Part shown: positions 9,796-18,375 of the stretch, one piece after another | How the letters are laid out: the number at the start of each line of letters is the position of its first letter | Position numbering within the stretch: the stretch's first letter is position 1 | NCBI RefSeq assembly: GCF_003340495.1 | Contig: NZ_QASA01000001.1 | Span: 3,100,001 to 3,164,000 of the forward strand | DNA: 64,000 nt | Reading direction: 5' to 3' | Origin: Adhaeribacter pallidiroseus | Lineage (GTDB): Bacteria; Bacteroidota; Bacteroidia; Cytophagales; Hymenobacteraceae | Notes under the pieces: model-generated | The model's database searches: none | What the model saw: only the letters and a program-made list of their open reading frames with translations | Told to the model about the DNA's origin: nothing | Position numbers and translations under genes: made by a program

Positions 9796-10767
9796 CTATT
9801 TATAGACTAATTTACCTTCCTTAAAAAAGTTAATCCACTTTTCTTTTAAATCGTCTGGAATACTAGATTGCTTTACAGCTCTAAAATTGGTGTAAAGTGA
9901 TGTTTCGCCTTGAACAACGTACCAGAGCTGTGATTCTGGCTTTTTATCATTTTTAAAGTTAGGAGCTTCAATCATAAATAGAATCCAAGGATTTTTGACA
10001 GCTTCATTCTTTTCTATGAAAGTTAATTTTGCCTTAGAAGAATTTTGCTTCGTTTGTTGAAACATCAGGTTCATGGCTTTATCCATAGGAACATTAGTGA
10101 CTCCTTTTATGGAACTCATGTATCCAAATTCAGTCCAGTTATCTAGCTTTTCGTTAGTATGTATAAGTTCGATGACTGCCATTTCCTCATTTTCCTGACT
10201 GTTTCCAATCTTCCAGTTTTCCTTTTCCGGCCAGTTCAGTACAAGAGATTCACCAGTTAATTGCTCATTACCACAAAACTGATTTAAATACTTACTCGCC
10301 TGAGGATCACCATTAGTTTTTGCCTTGGTAAAATCCTCGCATGCTCCAGACTTATTTCCTGACTGGGCTCGAATTTGTCCTCTTAGAGTTAAAGCATTGG
10401 GAAAATTAGTATCGAGTTCAATTACTTTATCTAGATCAGGTAAAGATTCCAGGTACTTTTCCTGACTCGCGTAAACAGTAGCTCGGCTATAATATGCCTT
10501 TATATACTTAGGATCAAGTTCAATGGCTTTAGTAAAATCTTGAAGGGCAGAATTATAATTCTTTATGGCTAACTCACATGTTCCCCGGTTGAAGTAAGCA
10601 TCTTTTAAGTCTCTATCAGTTTTTAGGGCTTTGTCATATTCTTTTATCGCACCTTTAAAATCTTGTTGTTTATGTTTAACAATACCATTTTGTAAATGTT
10701 CTTGAGCCGTCTGACCGAATACTGCTAATGCAAAAAAAGTTAAAACGACAGTAAATATGTTCTTCAT
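9796..10767 (-). CDS. Exported TPR-repeat protein
   Basis: 323 residues. A signal peptide (MKNIFTVVLTFFALAVFGQT) is followed by at least three tetratricopeptide repeats between about residues 21 and 135, each with the NRGTCELAIKNYNSAL or SRATVYASQEKYLES pattern. The C-terminal half (about 165-323) is a globular domain of unknown type. TPRs are protein-protein interaction scaffolds; partner unknown. It starts 17 bases after the lipoprotein gene upstream, so they form an operon. Confidence 0.8.
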   Translation of the reverse strand: MKNIFTVVLTFFALAVFGQTAQEHLQNGIVKHKQQDFKGAIKEYDKALKTDRDLKDAYFNRGTCELAIKNYNSALQDFTKAIELDPKYIKAYYSRATVYASQEKYLESLPDLDKVIELDTNFPNALTLRGQIRAQSGNKSGACEDFTKAKTNGDPQASKYLNQFCGNEQLTGESLVLNWPEKENWKIGNSQENEEMAVIELIHTNEKLDNWTEFGYMSSIKGVTNVPMDKAMNLMFQQTKQNSSKAKLTFIEKNEAVKNPWILFMIEAPNFKNDKKPESQLWYVVQGETSLYTNFRAVKQSSIPDDLKEKWINFFKEGKLVYK

Positions 10768-10784
10768 TATTGTTAAGTTGGTTG

Positions 10785-11204
10785 TTACCGGATTAAAAAA
10801 TGTACTTCTTTCACCTGGGCATTGGTGCGGGTATCCACCAGGTTAAAGCGAACCATGTAATGCCCCGAGGTTAGCCCAGTGGTATTCATGCTGGTATCCA
10901 CAATTACCGGGTTAGTAGTTGGAAATTTTTTGTACCCCCAAATAGCTTCGGAAGTACTACCTTGGATAACCTTAACGACCTGCACTTCCATTTCTTTAAT
11001 CCGGTCTTTGTCGCTAATTGTTGATTTAATGGATATAGTGTTGCCCGAAGTAAATATACTGTTATCCGTAGGAGCTTGTAATTGGATAACCGGCAGCGAG
11101 CCATCCGGAGCAGTTTCGGAATCTTTGTTTAATTCAGCGCATCCACTTAAAACACCTACCCAAACTAAAGTAATAAAACTTGCAAGTACATTTTTGTAAA
11201 GCAT
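10785..11204 (-). CDS. Ig-like lipoprotein, DUF4625-like
   Basis: 139 residues. The lipoprotein signal ends at LSGCAE (Cys22). The mature part is one beta-rich domain (PVIQLQAPTDNSIFTSGNTI, then a DKDRIKEMEVQV stretch, ending VKEVHFLIR) resembling the Ig-like/cadherin-type DUF4625 domains of Bacteroidota surface lipoproteins. First gene of a two-gene leftward operon with the TPR protein. Role unknown; family assignment is tentative. Confidence 0.6.
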   Translation of the reverse strand: MLYKNVLASFITLVWVGVLSGCAELNKDSETAPDGSLPVIQLQAPTDNSIFTSGNTISIKSTISDKDRIKEMEVQVVKVIQGSTSEAIWGYKKFPTTNPVIVDTSMNTTGLTSGHYMVRFNLVDTRTNAQVKEVHFLIR

Positions 11205-11585
11205 AGTAAGTTATTTTTAGGTTTAAAATTTAAAAAATTGCATTTAAAAAGTTAAGAAAGTCTGTTTTCCAAAATCACCTATATAGAACTATTAGTAGTT
11301 TCAGTTAAGAGCCGAGTCATTTGTATTGTTAATTCTAAATACTACTTGACTTGGTAAAAAAATAAATAATATTAATAATCGTGCAAAAAACGCCATAATT
11401 AGGATTAATCTCTTTAATCAGGCTCTTAATACTTTGCAAATTATTTTTGATTATACCGTTTTCTTTAGATATTCCTATAAACCTTCGTTTTAAGTTAGTT
11501 GAACATTTCTAATTTTCTTGTCGTACAAAGTAATCTAATTAGGGTACTACTGATTCATTAATTAATTGAACTATCAACTAAATAC
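11205..11585. other. Divergent intergenic region, AT-rich
   Basis: About 380 bases between the divergent lipoprotein gene and the Asn-rich gene, so it must hold promoters in both directions. It is AT-rich, with no GC-rich hairpin and no coding frame with family resemblance. No specific promoter boxes are claimed. Confidence 0.5.
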
Positions 11586-12494
11586 ATGTCAATTATGAGA
11601 ACTTACGAAGATTCTGATCCATCCTCCTTTAATAGTTTCCGTACCGGGAATGAGAACCCTAGACGTGATTTTTCATCCCGCAATGAATTTAACTCCAATG
11701 AGAATGTTATGCGGCCTGGTTCTAACGAAGGCACTGCCGATCACCGTTCTAATTCTGGTCCGAACCAATATTCGGCTTACCAGCCTTTTAATCGCCAAAA
11801 TGATCAGCACCATGACCATTGGTCGCAAAATAATCAGGGGCGAAACAATGATCAGTTCCACAATAACCGATCATTTAACCAAGGCCGTTTCTCTAATTTT
11901 AACGATCAGTCGTTTGACCACCGGAACAATAATCGGTTTAACCAACATAATAATGAACAGCATGACTGGCAACGGTCCCAAAACAACCGCCCTAACGATG
12001 ACCGCAATTTTGTAGAAAGAGCCGGTGATCGGGTTCAGGATACCTGGAACCGCTGGACCCACGATGATGATAACGGTAACTTTAATCGCGGTTCGCAGCA
12101 GTTTAGAAATCAAAACCAATTTAATCAATCGCGGAACAATAATTTTGATCAGCAAAATAATCGCTTTCACTCGGATTATAGTAATCAAAACAACTTTAAC
12201 CAAGGCCGGAACTTTGATTCAGACCGGTTTCAAAATCGGCGGAACCAACACGAAGACGAAGGTTTTTTCGACCGAATGGGTAACAAGATAAGCCAGGCTT
12301 GGAACCAATTTACCGGCGATGATGAAGAACGACGCTATCAGGAAAGAGGCAAAATGAACAGCCAGCACCGTTGGGATAATTCGTTTAACGAAAACCGCGG
12401 ACACCAGGAAGACAATCCGCGCCGAAATTTTAACCGGAACGATGGACCTCCCTATAACTACGGTTCCTCCTCGGAACGTGATTATGAGTGGTAA
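11586..12494 (+). CDS. Asn-rich disordered protein with paired helices
   Basis: 302 residues, no signal peptide and no recognised family. The composition is extreme: Asn, Gln, Arg, Asp, Ser, His and Phe make up nearly all of it, in spaced FN/NRF/NQ motifs (NNFNQGRNF, NQHNNEQHDW), as in intrinsically disordered prion-like or phase-separating proteins. Two short segments break the pattern and match each other: FVERAGDRVQDTWNRWT (142-158) and FFDRMGNKISQAWNQFT (227-243), each followed by acidic DD/DDE. They look like amphipathic helices that could bind a partner or membrane. ATG codons at 11586 and 11595 are both possible starts. A terminator follows. The regular frame, lack of internal stops and tandem helical motifs support a real gene; function is unknown. 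Confidence 0.75.
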   Translation: MSIMRTYEDSDPSSFNSFRTGNENPRRDFSSRNEFNSNENVMRPGSNEGTADHRSNSGPNQYSAYQPFNRQNDQHHDHWSQNNQGRNNDQFHNNRSFNQGRFSNFNDQSFDHRNNNRFNQHNNEQHDWQRSQNNRPNDDRNFVERAGDRVQDTWNRWTHDDDNGNFNRGSQQFRNQNQFNQSRNNNFDQQNNRFHSDYSNQNNFNQGRNFDSDRFQNRRNQHEDEGFFDRMGNKISQAWNQFTGDDEERRYQERGKMNSQHRWDNSFNENRGHQEDNPRRNFNRNDGPPYNYGSSSERDYEW

Positions 12495-12505
12495 AATTTA
12501 AAAAT

Positions 12506-12538
12506 AAAAAGCCTTGCATTAACCATGCAAGGCTTTTT
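12506..12538. terminator. Intrinsic terminator
   Basis: A 14-base perfect inverted repeat (AAAAAGCCTTGCAT at 12506-12519, complement at 12525-12538) with a five-base loop and a T-run, 11 bases after the Asn-rich gene. It could also end the leftward carbonic anhydrase unit. Confidence 0.85.
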
Positions 12539-12618
12539 TGTTTACTTCCACAAGAGTGGAAACAACTAATGGGAAAGTGCTTTGATCAGTAAAGAATTTA
12601 TTTTAAGTTTTTTAGATA

Positions 12619-13263
12619 TTAAGATTGTTCTACTTCGGTACCAATCGGTAAATGGTAACTAGCCGCGTATTGCTTAAAATCTTCGGTAGACCATTTTACG
12701 TCTTTTAAAACACCATTGGCAATATCGTACACCAAACCATGCAGGCGAAGCGGTTTACCAGCATTTAAAGCATTTTGTACAATAGTAGTTTTATATAAAT
12801 TATTTACTTGCTCAATTACATTTAACTCTACCGTACGTCGGAACCGGGTTTCTAAGTCGGTAATCGAATTTAACTCGTCTTGGTGCAGGCTGATTACATC
12901 TTTAATGTTTCGCAACCAATTATCAATTAATCCGAATTGCTGATCGCCCATGGCGGCATGTACTCCACCGCAACCATAATGACCGCAAACAATTACATCC
13001 TGTACGCCCAAAACTTCTACGGCGTATTGTAGCACCGAAAGCAAGTTTAAATCCGTATGCACTACCACATTCGCGATGTTGCGGTGCACAAACATTTCGC
13101 CGGGTTGGGTACCCGAAATTCCGCTTGCCGGAACCCGGCTATCGGAGCAACCAATAAATAAATAACGCGGTTTTTGGCCAAGTGCTAGTTTTTTAAAATA
13201 ATCGGGGTCTTGCTTTACTTTTTCCGCCACCCAGGCGCGGTTATTTTTAAATATGTCTTCCAT
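12619..13263 (-). CDS. can: Beta-class carbonic anhydrase
   Basis: 214 residues, a full-length beta-carbonic anhydrase interconverting CO2 and bicarbonate in the cytoplasm. The zinc ligands C39 (in CSDSR), H95 and C98 (in CGHYGCGGV) and the D41/R43 dyad are all present, with GEMFVHRNIAN between them. There is no signal peptide. It lies 25 bases downstream of a SulP anion transporter in the same direction, so the pair probably supplies and interconverts bicarbonate. The gene symbol follows E. coli usage. Confidence 0.93.
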   Translation of the reverse strand: MEDIFKNNRAWVAEKVKQDPDYFKKLALGQKPRYLFIGCSDSRVPASGISGTQPGEMFVHRNIANVVVHTDLNLLSVLQYAVEVLGVQDVIVCGHYGCGGVHAAMGDQQFGLIDNWLRNIKDVISLHQDELNSITDLETRFRRTVELNVIEQVNNLYKTTIVQNALNAGKPLRLHGLVYDIANGVLKDVKWSTEDFKQYAASYHLPIGTEVEQS

Positions 13264-13288
13264 TTTATAATTTTATTGAGGTGTGTTT

Positions 13289-14893
13289 TTAATGAGCATT
13301 TGTAGAAATTACTTCCGGTATATCTTGTAAATGCACGCGAATGTTACGCTCTTTAGCATTTACTTTAAAACTTTGAATAGCATCCAGCACATCGTAATCG
13401 ATAAAGGTAGATTTTGAGCCATCCACGATTACTTCGGTATTATCAGGTAAATGGTGCAGCGTTAGTAAAATACTGGCTTTATTTAAAAAGGTAACGTTTT
13501 CACTTAATTGCAACCGAATTACCTCGCCTTGCTTGTGCTTTTCGGTATGAAAAAAATAAGGTGTTTTATAGTTTGCTTTTAATATAAAGAATACGCCAAT
13601 CGCCAAGCCAATTGAAATACCCACCAGTAAATCGGTGAACAAGATAGCCACTACAGTTACAAAAAAAGGTATAAATTGCTCCCACCCTAGTTTAAATTGA
13701 TTTAAGTATAAACTTGGTTTAGTCAATTTAAAACCAACTACTAATAATATGGCGGCTAAGGCCGAAAGGGGTATTTGATTCAGGAAAGGCGACAAAAATA
13801 AAACACTAAACAGCAGTAACACACCGTGCGTAAAAGCCGAAGCCTTGGTTTTGCCACCCGCATTTATATTGGCCGAACTGCGCACAATTACCGCCGTCAT
13901 GGGTAATCCGCCCAGCATGCCACTTATGAAATTTCCTACTCCTTGTGCCTTAAGCTCCCGGTTAGTGGGAGTTACCCGTTTTAAAGGATCGATCCGGTCT
14001 ACGGCTTCTACGCTTAACAAGGTTTCCAGGGAGGCAATAATGGCAATGGTAACCGCTAAAATATAAACATCCGGATTTTGCAAGGCCCGCCAATCTGGTA
14101 AACTCAGCTGATTTACTAATTTTTGCCAGGTATCCATTTGGGGCAATTGTACTAAATGTTCTTGGCCTACGGTAAGAGCAGGTAAGTTAAGTTTAAAAAA
14201 ATAATTTAATCCTAACGCTACCAACACGGCAATCAAGGCCGATGGTACAAATTTAAAAAAAGCAAATCTTTTCAGACGAGGATTATCCCACCCCATAATA
14301 AGGAGCAAAGACAAAACGCCAATTATTAAAGCTCCCTTTTCAATATGTTGAAAGGCATACGCCATTTCGGAAAAAGTATTACGGCCATCAAACTGAAAAA
14401 ACTCCATTTCTCCGAAAAAATCTTTATCGGCACCGAGAAAGTGCGGTATTTGTTTTAGAATTAACGTTAAACCAATGGCCGCTAACATCCCTTTAATTAC
14501 GCCCGACGGAAAGTAGTGCCCGATAATGCCCGCTTTTAAAAAACCTAAAACTAATTGCAAAATTCCCGCTAGAACTACGGCTAACTGAAAAGCCTGGAAA
14601 GTTTCTACTTTGGCAATCCCGTTTAAAACAATAACCGTTAAACCAGCCGCCGGCCCACTTACACTTAATTGCGAACCACTTAACACCGATACAACCAGAC
14701 CACCCACTACGCCGGCAATAATGCCGGCTAATAAAGGAGCTCCGGAAGCTAGGGAAATACCTAAACACAAAGGCAAAGCCACTAAAAATACCACGAGCCC
14801 CGAGGGAAGGTCACTGGAGAGATTTTTAAAAACAGGAGCGCTTTCGGGCTTCATACTGTATTTATGCGTCTGCTTTTGGTCAAGAACTGACAT
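13289..14893 (-). CDS. SulP family anion (bicarbonate) transporter
   Basis: 534 residues. The SulP core of about 12-14 membrane segments runs from about residue 28 to 420, with the family signatures GLVVFLVALPLCLGI, GPAAGLTVIVLNG and NFISGMLGGLPMTAVIVRSSA. The C-terminal 90 residues are a STAS domain (EVIVDGSKSTFIDYDVLDAI). SulP members carry sulfate, bicarbonate or other anions. The carbonic anhydrase gene just downstream argues for bicarbonate (compare cyanobacterial BicA), but substrate is inferred from context. An in-frame ATG 13 codons in (MKPESAP) is an alternative start. Confidence 0.9.
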   Translation of the reverse strand: MSVLDQKQTHKYSMKPESAPVFKNLSSDLPSGLVVFLVALPLCLGISLASGAPLLAGIIAGVVGGLVVSVLSGSQLSVSGPAAGLTVIVLNGIAKVETFQAFQLAVVLAGILQLVLGFLKAGIIGHYFPSGVIKGMLAAIGLTLILKQIPHFLGADKDFFGEMEFFQFDGRNTFSEMAYAFQHIEKGALIIGVLSLLLIMGWDNPRLKRFAFFKFVPSALIAVLVALGLNYFFKLNLPALTVGQEHLVQLPQMDTWQKLVNQLSLPDWRALQNPDVYILAVTIAIIASLETLLSVEAVDRIDPLKRVTPTNRELKAQGVGNFISGMLGGLPMTAVIVRSSANINAGGKTKASAFTHGVLLLFSVLFLSPFLNQIPLSALAAILLVVGFKLTKPSLYLNQFKLGWEQFIPFFVTVVAILFTDLLVGISIGLAIGVFFILKANYKTPYFFHTEKHKQGEVIRLQLSENVTFLNKASILLTLHHLPDNTEVIVDGSKSTFIDYDVLDAIQSFKVNAKERNIRVHLQDIPEVISTNAH

Positions 14894-14975
14894 CGTACGA
14901 TTAAGGTTTATATTTTACGGCTACAAACGTACGGATGCCACATTAACCTGGAATTAAAAGCAGATTAAAATAAGA

Positions 14976-16352
14976 TTAAAAAATTGTGGGTAAAGAGATA
15001 AAAACTTCGGTACCTACATGCAGCGACGAATAAACTTTAATGGATCCTTGGTGCAATTTAATTATTTTTTCGGCGAGGGGCAGACCAATGCCGTGCCCGG
15101 AAATATCGCGCACGTTATCGGCCCGGAAAAACGGAACAAATACATGCTTAATATCTTCTTCTTTAATGCCTACTCCCCGATCGATTACCCGTAATTGCAG
15201 CTCTCTGTTAGTAATATTAATAATAGCCGAAATTAAACCTTGATCCGGCGAAAACTTGCAGGCGTTTTCAAAAACATTAATAAAAGCAATGAGCAACAGC
15301 GATTCGTTAGCTAAACAAAAAAGCTTGTTCTCATCTTCGGGTAAATTTTCAAAATTAATTTCCAAGTTAGCCTGAGGATGCCTTTTCCGCATTTCTTCGC
15401 TGGCCTGATAAACTATTTCGTCGAAGCGAACCTTGTTTAACCTAATTTTGGAGATGTCGAAACTAGCCTGCGCAATTTGCAGCAAGCCATTCGATAGTTG
15501 CGTTAACAGCTTGGCTTCCCGGAGAGTGGCCTGCAATACCCGCTCGTATTCGTGAGTAGTACGGGGTTTCATTAAAGCTACTTCCAACTCCCCAATAATA
15601 GCGGTTAGTGGTGTCCGGAGTTCGTGCGACGCATTCGAAATAAAGGTTTTCTGCATTTCGAAGGCTTGCTCCAGCCGGTCCAGCATTTTATTAAAAGTAT
15701 GCGCCAAATGCGACAGTTCGTCTTTGCCGTTGGCATCGGTTAAGCGCAAGTGCAAATCGGAGGCGCTGATATTTTCAACTTCCTGCACTACTTTAGTAAT
15801 AGGGCGCAAAGCTTGCTGGGCAAATAACCAACCCGCCGCCAAAACGATAAAGGCCGCTACTAAACAGCCAATAAACAAGATCAGGCGTAGCTCGTGCAGT
15901 TGTTGCCGGCTATTTACATCAATGGAAGAAGCAATTACTAAATATAATTTTTGATTTTTATTATCGCGGTATTGAATGCCGACAAGTTGCCGCCCATGTT
16001 TTAGTTGCATGACCTCCCGCCCCTGCTGCAAGTTAGTTAGTAAGGTTTTTTCGACGGTTAAATCTTTTTCGCCTTCTTTAAATACCAGCTTCCCGGTTGC
16101 ATCGAACACGTGCACAATTTCGTGCGGTAAAGTTTGATTGTATTGCCGTAATATGCGCCGGTACGTATCCTGACTCACGCGATTGGCATCGAGGTACACG
16201 TGGGCAACAATATTAGCGCGGTTTTTTAAATTTTGCCGGAAATCCTTTTCCTGATACAGCGCTACGAACACGTAAATAAAGATGGAGAAAAGTACCAGTA
16301 TAAAAGAAAAAATACCCGCAAACTGAAGCGTTAATTTCGTACGGATAGTCAT
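14976..16352 (-). CDS. Sensor histidine kinase (HAMP-HisKA-HATPase)
   Basis: 458 residues. Membrane segments at about 10-32 and 156-178 flank an extracytoplasmic sensor region of about 120 residues. HAMP follows (about 179-232), then HisKA with phospho-acceptor H243 in SNASHELRTPL, then the ATPase domain with N box (NVFENACKFSP), G1 (DRGVGI), F box (FVPFFRADN) and G2 (GHGIGLPLAEK). The layout matches the CusS/ArlS-like group of OmpR-type systems. It lies five bases downstream of its response regulator. The signal cannot be read from the sequence. Confidence 0.93.
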   Translation of the reverse strand: MTIRTKLTLQFAGIFSFILVLFSIFIYVFVALYQEKDFRQNLKNRANIVAHVYLDANRVSQDTYRRILRQYNQTLPHEIVHVFDATGKLVFKEGEKDLTVEKTLLTNLQQGREVMQLKHGRQLVGIQYRDNKNQKLYLVIASSIDVNSRQQLHELRLILFIGCLVAAFIVLAAGWLFAQQALRPITKVVQEVENISASDLHLRLTDANGKDELSHLAHTFNKMLDRLEQAFEMQKTFISNASHELRTPLTAIIGELEVALMKPRTTHEYERVLQATLREAKLLTQLSNGLLQIAQASFDISKIRLNKVRFDEIVYQASEEMRKRHPQANLEINFENLPEDENKLFCLANESLLLIAFINVFENACKFSPDQGLISAIINITNRELQLRVIDRGVGIKEEDIKHVFVPFFRADNVRDISGHGIGLPLAEKIIKLHQGSIKVYSSLHVGTEVFISLPTIF

Positions 16353-16357
16353 TTCGT

Positions 16358-17032
16358 TCAGGCTTCTTTTATAACATACCCCATTCCTACCAGCGTATGA
16401 ATAAGCTTGGTAGCGTAGTCTTTATCAATTTTCTTGCGTAAAAAATTAATGTATACGTCAATTACATTGCTGCCGGTATCAAAAGAGGTTTCCCAAACGT
16501 GTTCAATAATATCTACCCGCGAAACCACACGCCCTTTGTTGCGCAATAAGTACGAGAGCAAAGCAAATTCGCGGGCGGTTAAAGTAATGGGTTGGCCATG
16601 GCGCGTAACGGTTTTTCGGGCACTATCTAACTCCAGATCCGCAATGCGCAACACTTCGGCCATTGGATAGTCGCTTTTACGCCGACTTAGCGCCCGAATC
16701 CGGGCTAATAGCTCCTGGAATTCAAACGGTTTTACCAAATAATCATCGGCACCGGCATCCAGGCCTTCTATTTTATCCGTGGTATTGCCTAGGGCCGTTA
16801 ACATTAAAATAGATACCGAGGAATTATGCTGCCGGATAGCTTTACATACTTCCAAACCGTTTAATTGCGGTAAGATAATGTCCAGAATAATTAAATCGTA
16901 AGGTTTTTCGAGAGCTAGCCGCTTGCCTAAGAAACCATCGTAAGCCTGGTCTACGTCGTAAGATTGCTCTTCTAAACCTTTTTTTATAAAAGAAGCTACT
17001 TTGGGTTCATCTTCGATCAAGAGTATTTTCAT
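16358..17032 (-). CDS. OmpR/PhoB-family response regulator
   Basis: 224 residues. The receiver domain has the acidic pair E7/D8, phospho-acceptor D51 (LIILDIILP), a conserved Thr in MLTALG and a Lys in LVKPFEF. The winged-helix DNA-binding domain occupies about 127-224 (LTAREFALLSYLLRNKGRVV, then VDVYINFLRKKID, ending GVGYVIKE-like GMGYVIKEA). It is the first gene of a two-gene operon with the histidine kinase, which presumably phosphorylates it. Target genes are unknown. Confidence 0.94.
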   Translation of the reverse strand: MKILLIEDEPKVASFIKKGLEEQSYDVDQAYDGFLGKRLALEKPYDLIILDIILPQLNGLEVCKAIRQHNSSVSILMLTALGNTTDKIEGLDAGADDYLVKPFEFQELLARIRALSRRKSDYPMAEVLRIADLELDSARKTVTRHGQPITLTAREFALLSYLLRNKGRVVSRVDIIEHVWETSFDTGSNVIDVYINFLRKKIDKDYATKLIHTLVGMGYVIKEA

Positions 17033-17266
17033 CGGCTGGGACTTTGCTGCGTTACAATAAAATTAAAAATTTAATTTTAGGTAAAGAAACCGCCAATGTA
17101 CCGGAAATGTTGCCAGTTTATTTATAATCGATCATTCGCAAAGCTTATTCAAATAGATTACTCGGCATCCGAATACATGCACAAAGCTGAATACGATTGC
17201 TAGGCATCGAGCATTTTTATATGAATTTCACGTTTTTAGCAAACGACAAAGCCATCGAACTAAATT

Positions 17267-17986
17267 CTACAGCTCAAAAGTAAAGCCTTTTTCTTTTAAT
17301 TTCTGGTAAATATTCGGGTTAAAGCGATACAAGCGGGCGGCCCGGTGCGCTACCCCAATTTGCGTTTCGTCGAGTTGTTCGAGCAGGTTCATCTTCAGCA
17401 GCTTTTTCCGGAAATTGCGGGTGTCGAAAGTAGTGCGCAATACGGCTTCGTAAAGCTCCTGGAGTTGGGTTAAGGTAAATTTAGGCGGCAATAATTCAAA
17501 ACCGATGGGTTCACTGCGTACTTTATTTTGTAAATGCTGTAAGGTAACCGTTAAAATGTGCTTATGATCGAACACCAGTTCGGGCAAATCCGCCATTTCG
17601 AACCAATTAATTTCGCTGGCATCGGGACCGGCTCTTAAATCATCGGTGCGGTATTTTATTAAGGCATAATAAACCACCGTAATTACCCGTCGCCACGGGA
17701 AGCGATGCACCTGCCCAAAGGCCTGCACTTGCTCCATAAAAACGTTCGACATACCCGTAGTATCGTGCAAAGTGCGCATTGCCGACATTTCTAATTCCTC
17801 AAAATCCAATACAAATCCGCCGGGTAAGGCCCATAATCCCCGGGAAGGCTCAATATCCCGTTTGAGTAGTAATACTTTCAGTTTGCCATTATCTAAACCA
17901 AAAATAACGCAATCCGTGGAAACAGAAGGTAAAATATCTTCGGGTTTAAAGTGCAGATTAGAGCCGGCAAATTTGGTTTGTACCAT
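17267..17986 (-). CDS. Nudix-type transcriptional regulator of xylose genes
   Basis: 239 residues. An N-terminal Nudix-fold domain (about 22-150) is joined to a C-terminal winged-helix domain (about 160-239, LTQLQELYEAVLRTTFDTRN then KLKEKGFTFEL), the architecture of the NrtR/AraR-type regulators. The Nudix box is degenerate: GGFVLDFEELEMSAMRTLHD lacks the REUxEE glutamates, so it is a ligand-binding sensor rather than a hydrolase. It is divergent from xylB-xylA-transporter, the same arrangement I know from the Bacteroides xylose locus, so it most likely represses or controls this cluster in response to a xylose-pathway sugar or sugar phosphate. Effector not shown by the sequence. Confidence 0.85.
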   Translation of the reverse strand: MVQTKFAGSNLHFKPEDILPSVSTDCVIFGLDNGKLKVLLLKRDIEPSRGLWALPGGFVLDFEELEMSAMRTLHDTTGMSNVFMEQVQAFGQVHRFPWRRVITVVYYALIKYRTDDLRAGPDASEINWFEMADLPELVFDHKHILTVTLQHLQNKVRSEPIGFELLPPKFTLTQLQELYEAVLRTTFDTRNFRKKLLKMNLLEQLDETQIGVAHRAARLYRFNPNIYQKLKEKGFTFEL

Positions 17987-18375
17987 AGTTCTGTTTGGAG
18001 ATTAATAGCCTAAACACCATTAAGCCAGTTTTGTTTATTCTGACATAACAGCCAAAAAACGAAGCTTGTAAATTATTATATTTTTAAAACAATCACGCAT
18101 GAACGGCCTAAAATAAATACTTTTATATTGGAATGTTTCGGAATTAATTTTAATATTGTACTTTTTACAATAAGTATCAGGCTTTAAATAGGCCTCTCTT
18201 ATTTCTTTTAGACTGCTATTACCGTTATTTTTAAAAATTTGCCACTTTCCCGGCGAGAACTTAACCCTAATGGTGGGTAAGCTTAAACTTAGGGCAAGTA
18301 AATATTAGCTTAATTCTCCGGACCTCTTAAATTGCAAGCCGGTTTTTACAAATGATATTTGATTAAACAAGCACC
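17987..18375. other. Divergent xyl control region
   Basis: About 390 bases between the Nudix regulator and xylB, transcribed away from each other. It must contain promoters for both and it contains one clear 19-base palindrome (listed separately). Nothing else with coding or RNA character was seen. Confidence 0.6.
18154..18172. promoter_or_regulatory. Candidate operator palindrome for xyl regulator
   Basis: TATTGTACTTTTTACAATA is a perfect 7-base inverted repeat with a five-base spacer, typical of a dimeric winged-helix regulator site. It lies in the divergent region, 204 bases before xylB and 168 bases before the regulator gene. I found no second copy before xylA or the transporter. Assignment to the Nudix regulator is inference from position. 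Confidence 0.45.

Noticed and set aside
11650-12404. Several long open frames on both strands overlapping the Asn-rich gene
   Set aside because: They are by-products of its repetitive codon pattern (AAT, AAC, CAA, CGG); their predicted proteins are Ile/Val/Thr-rich without starts or families.
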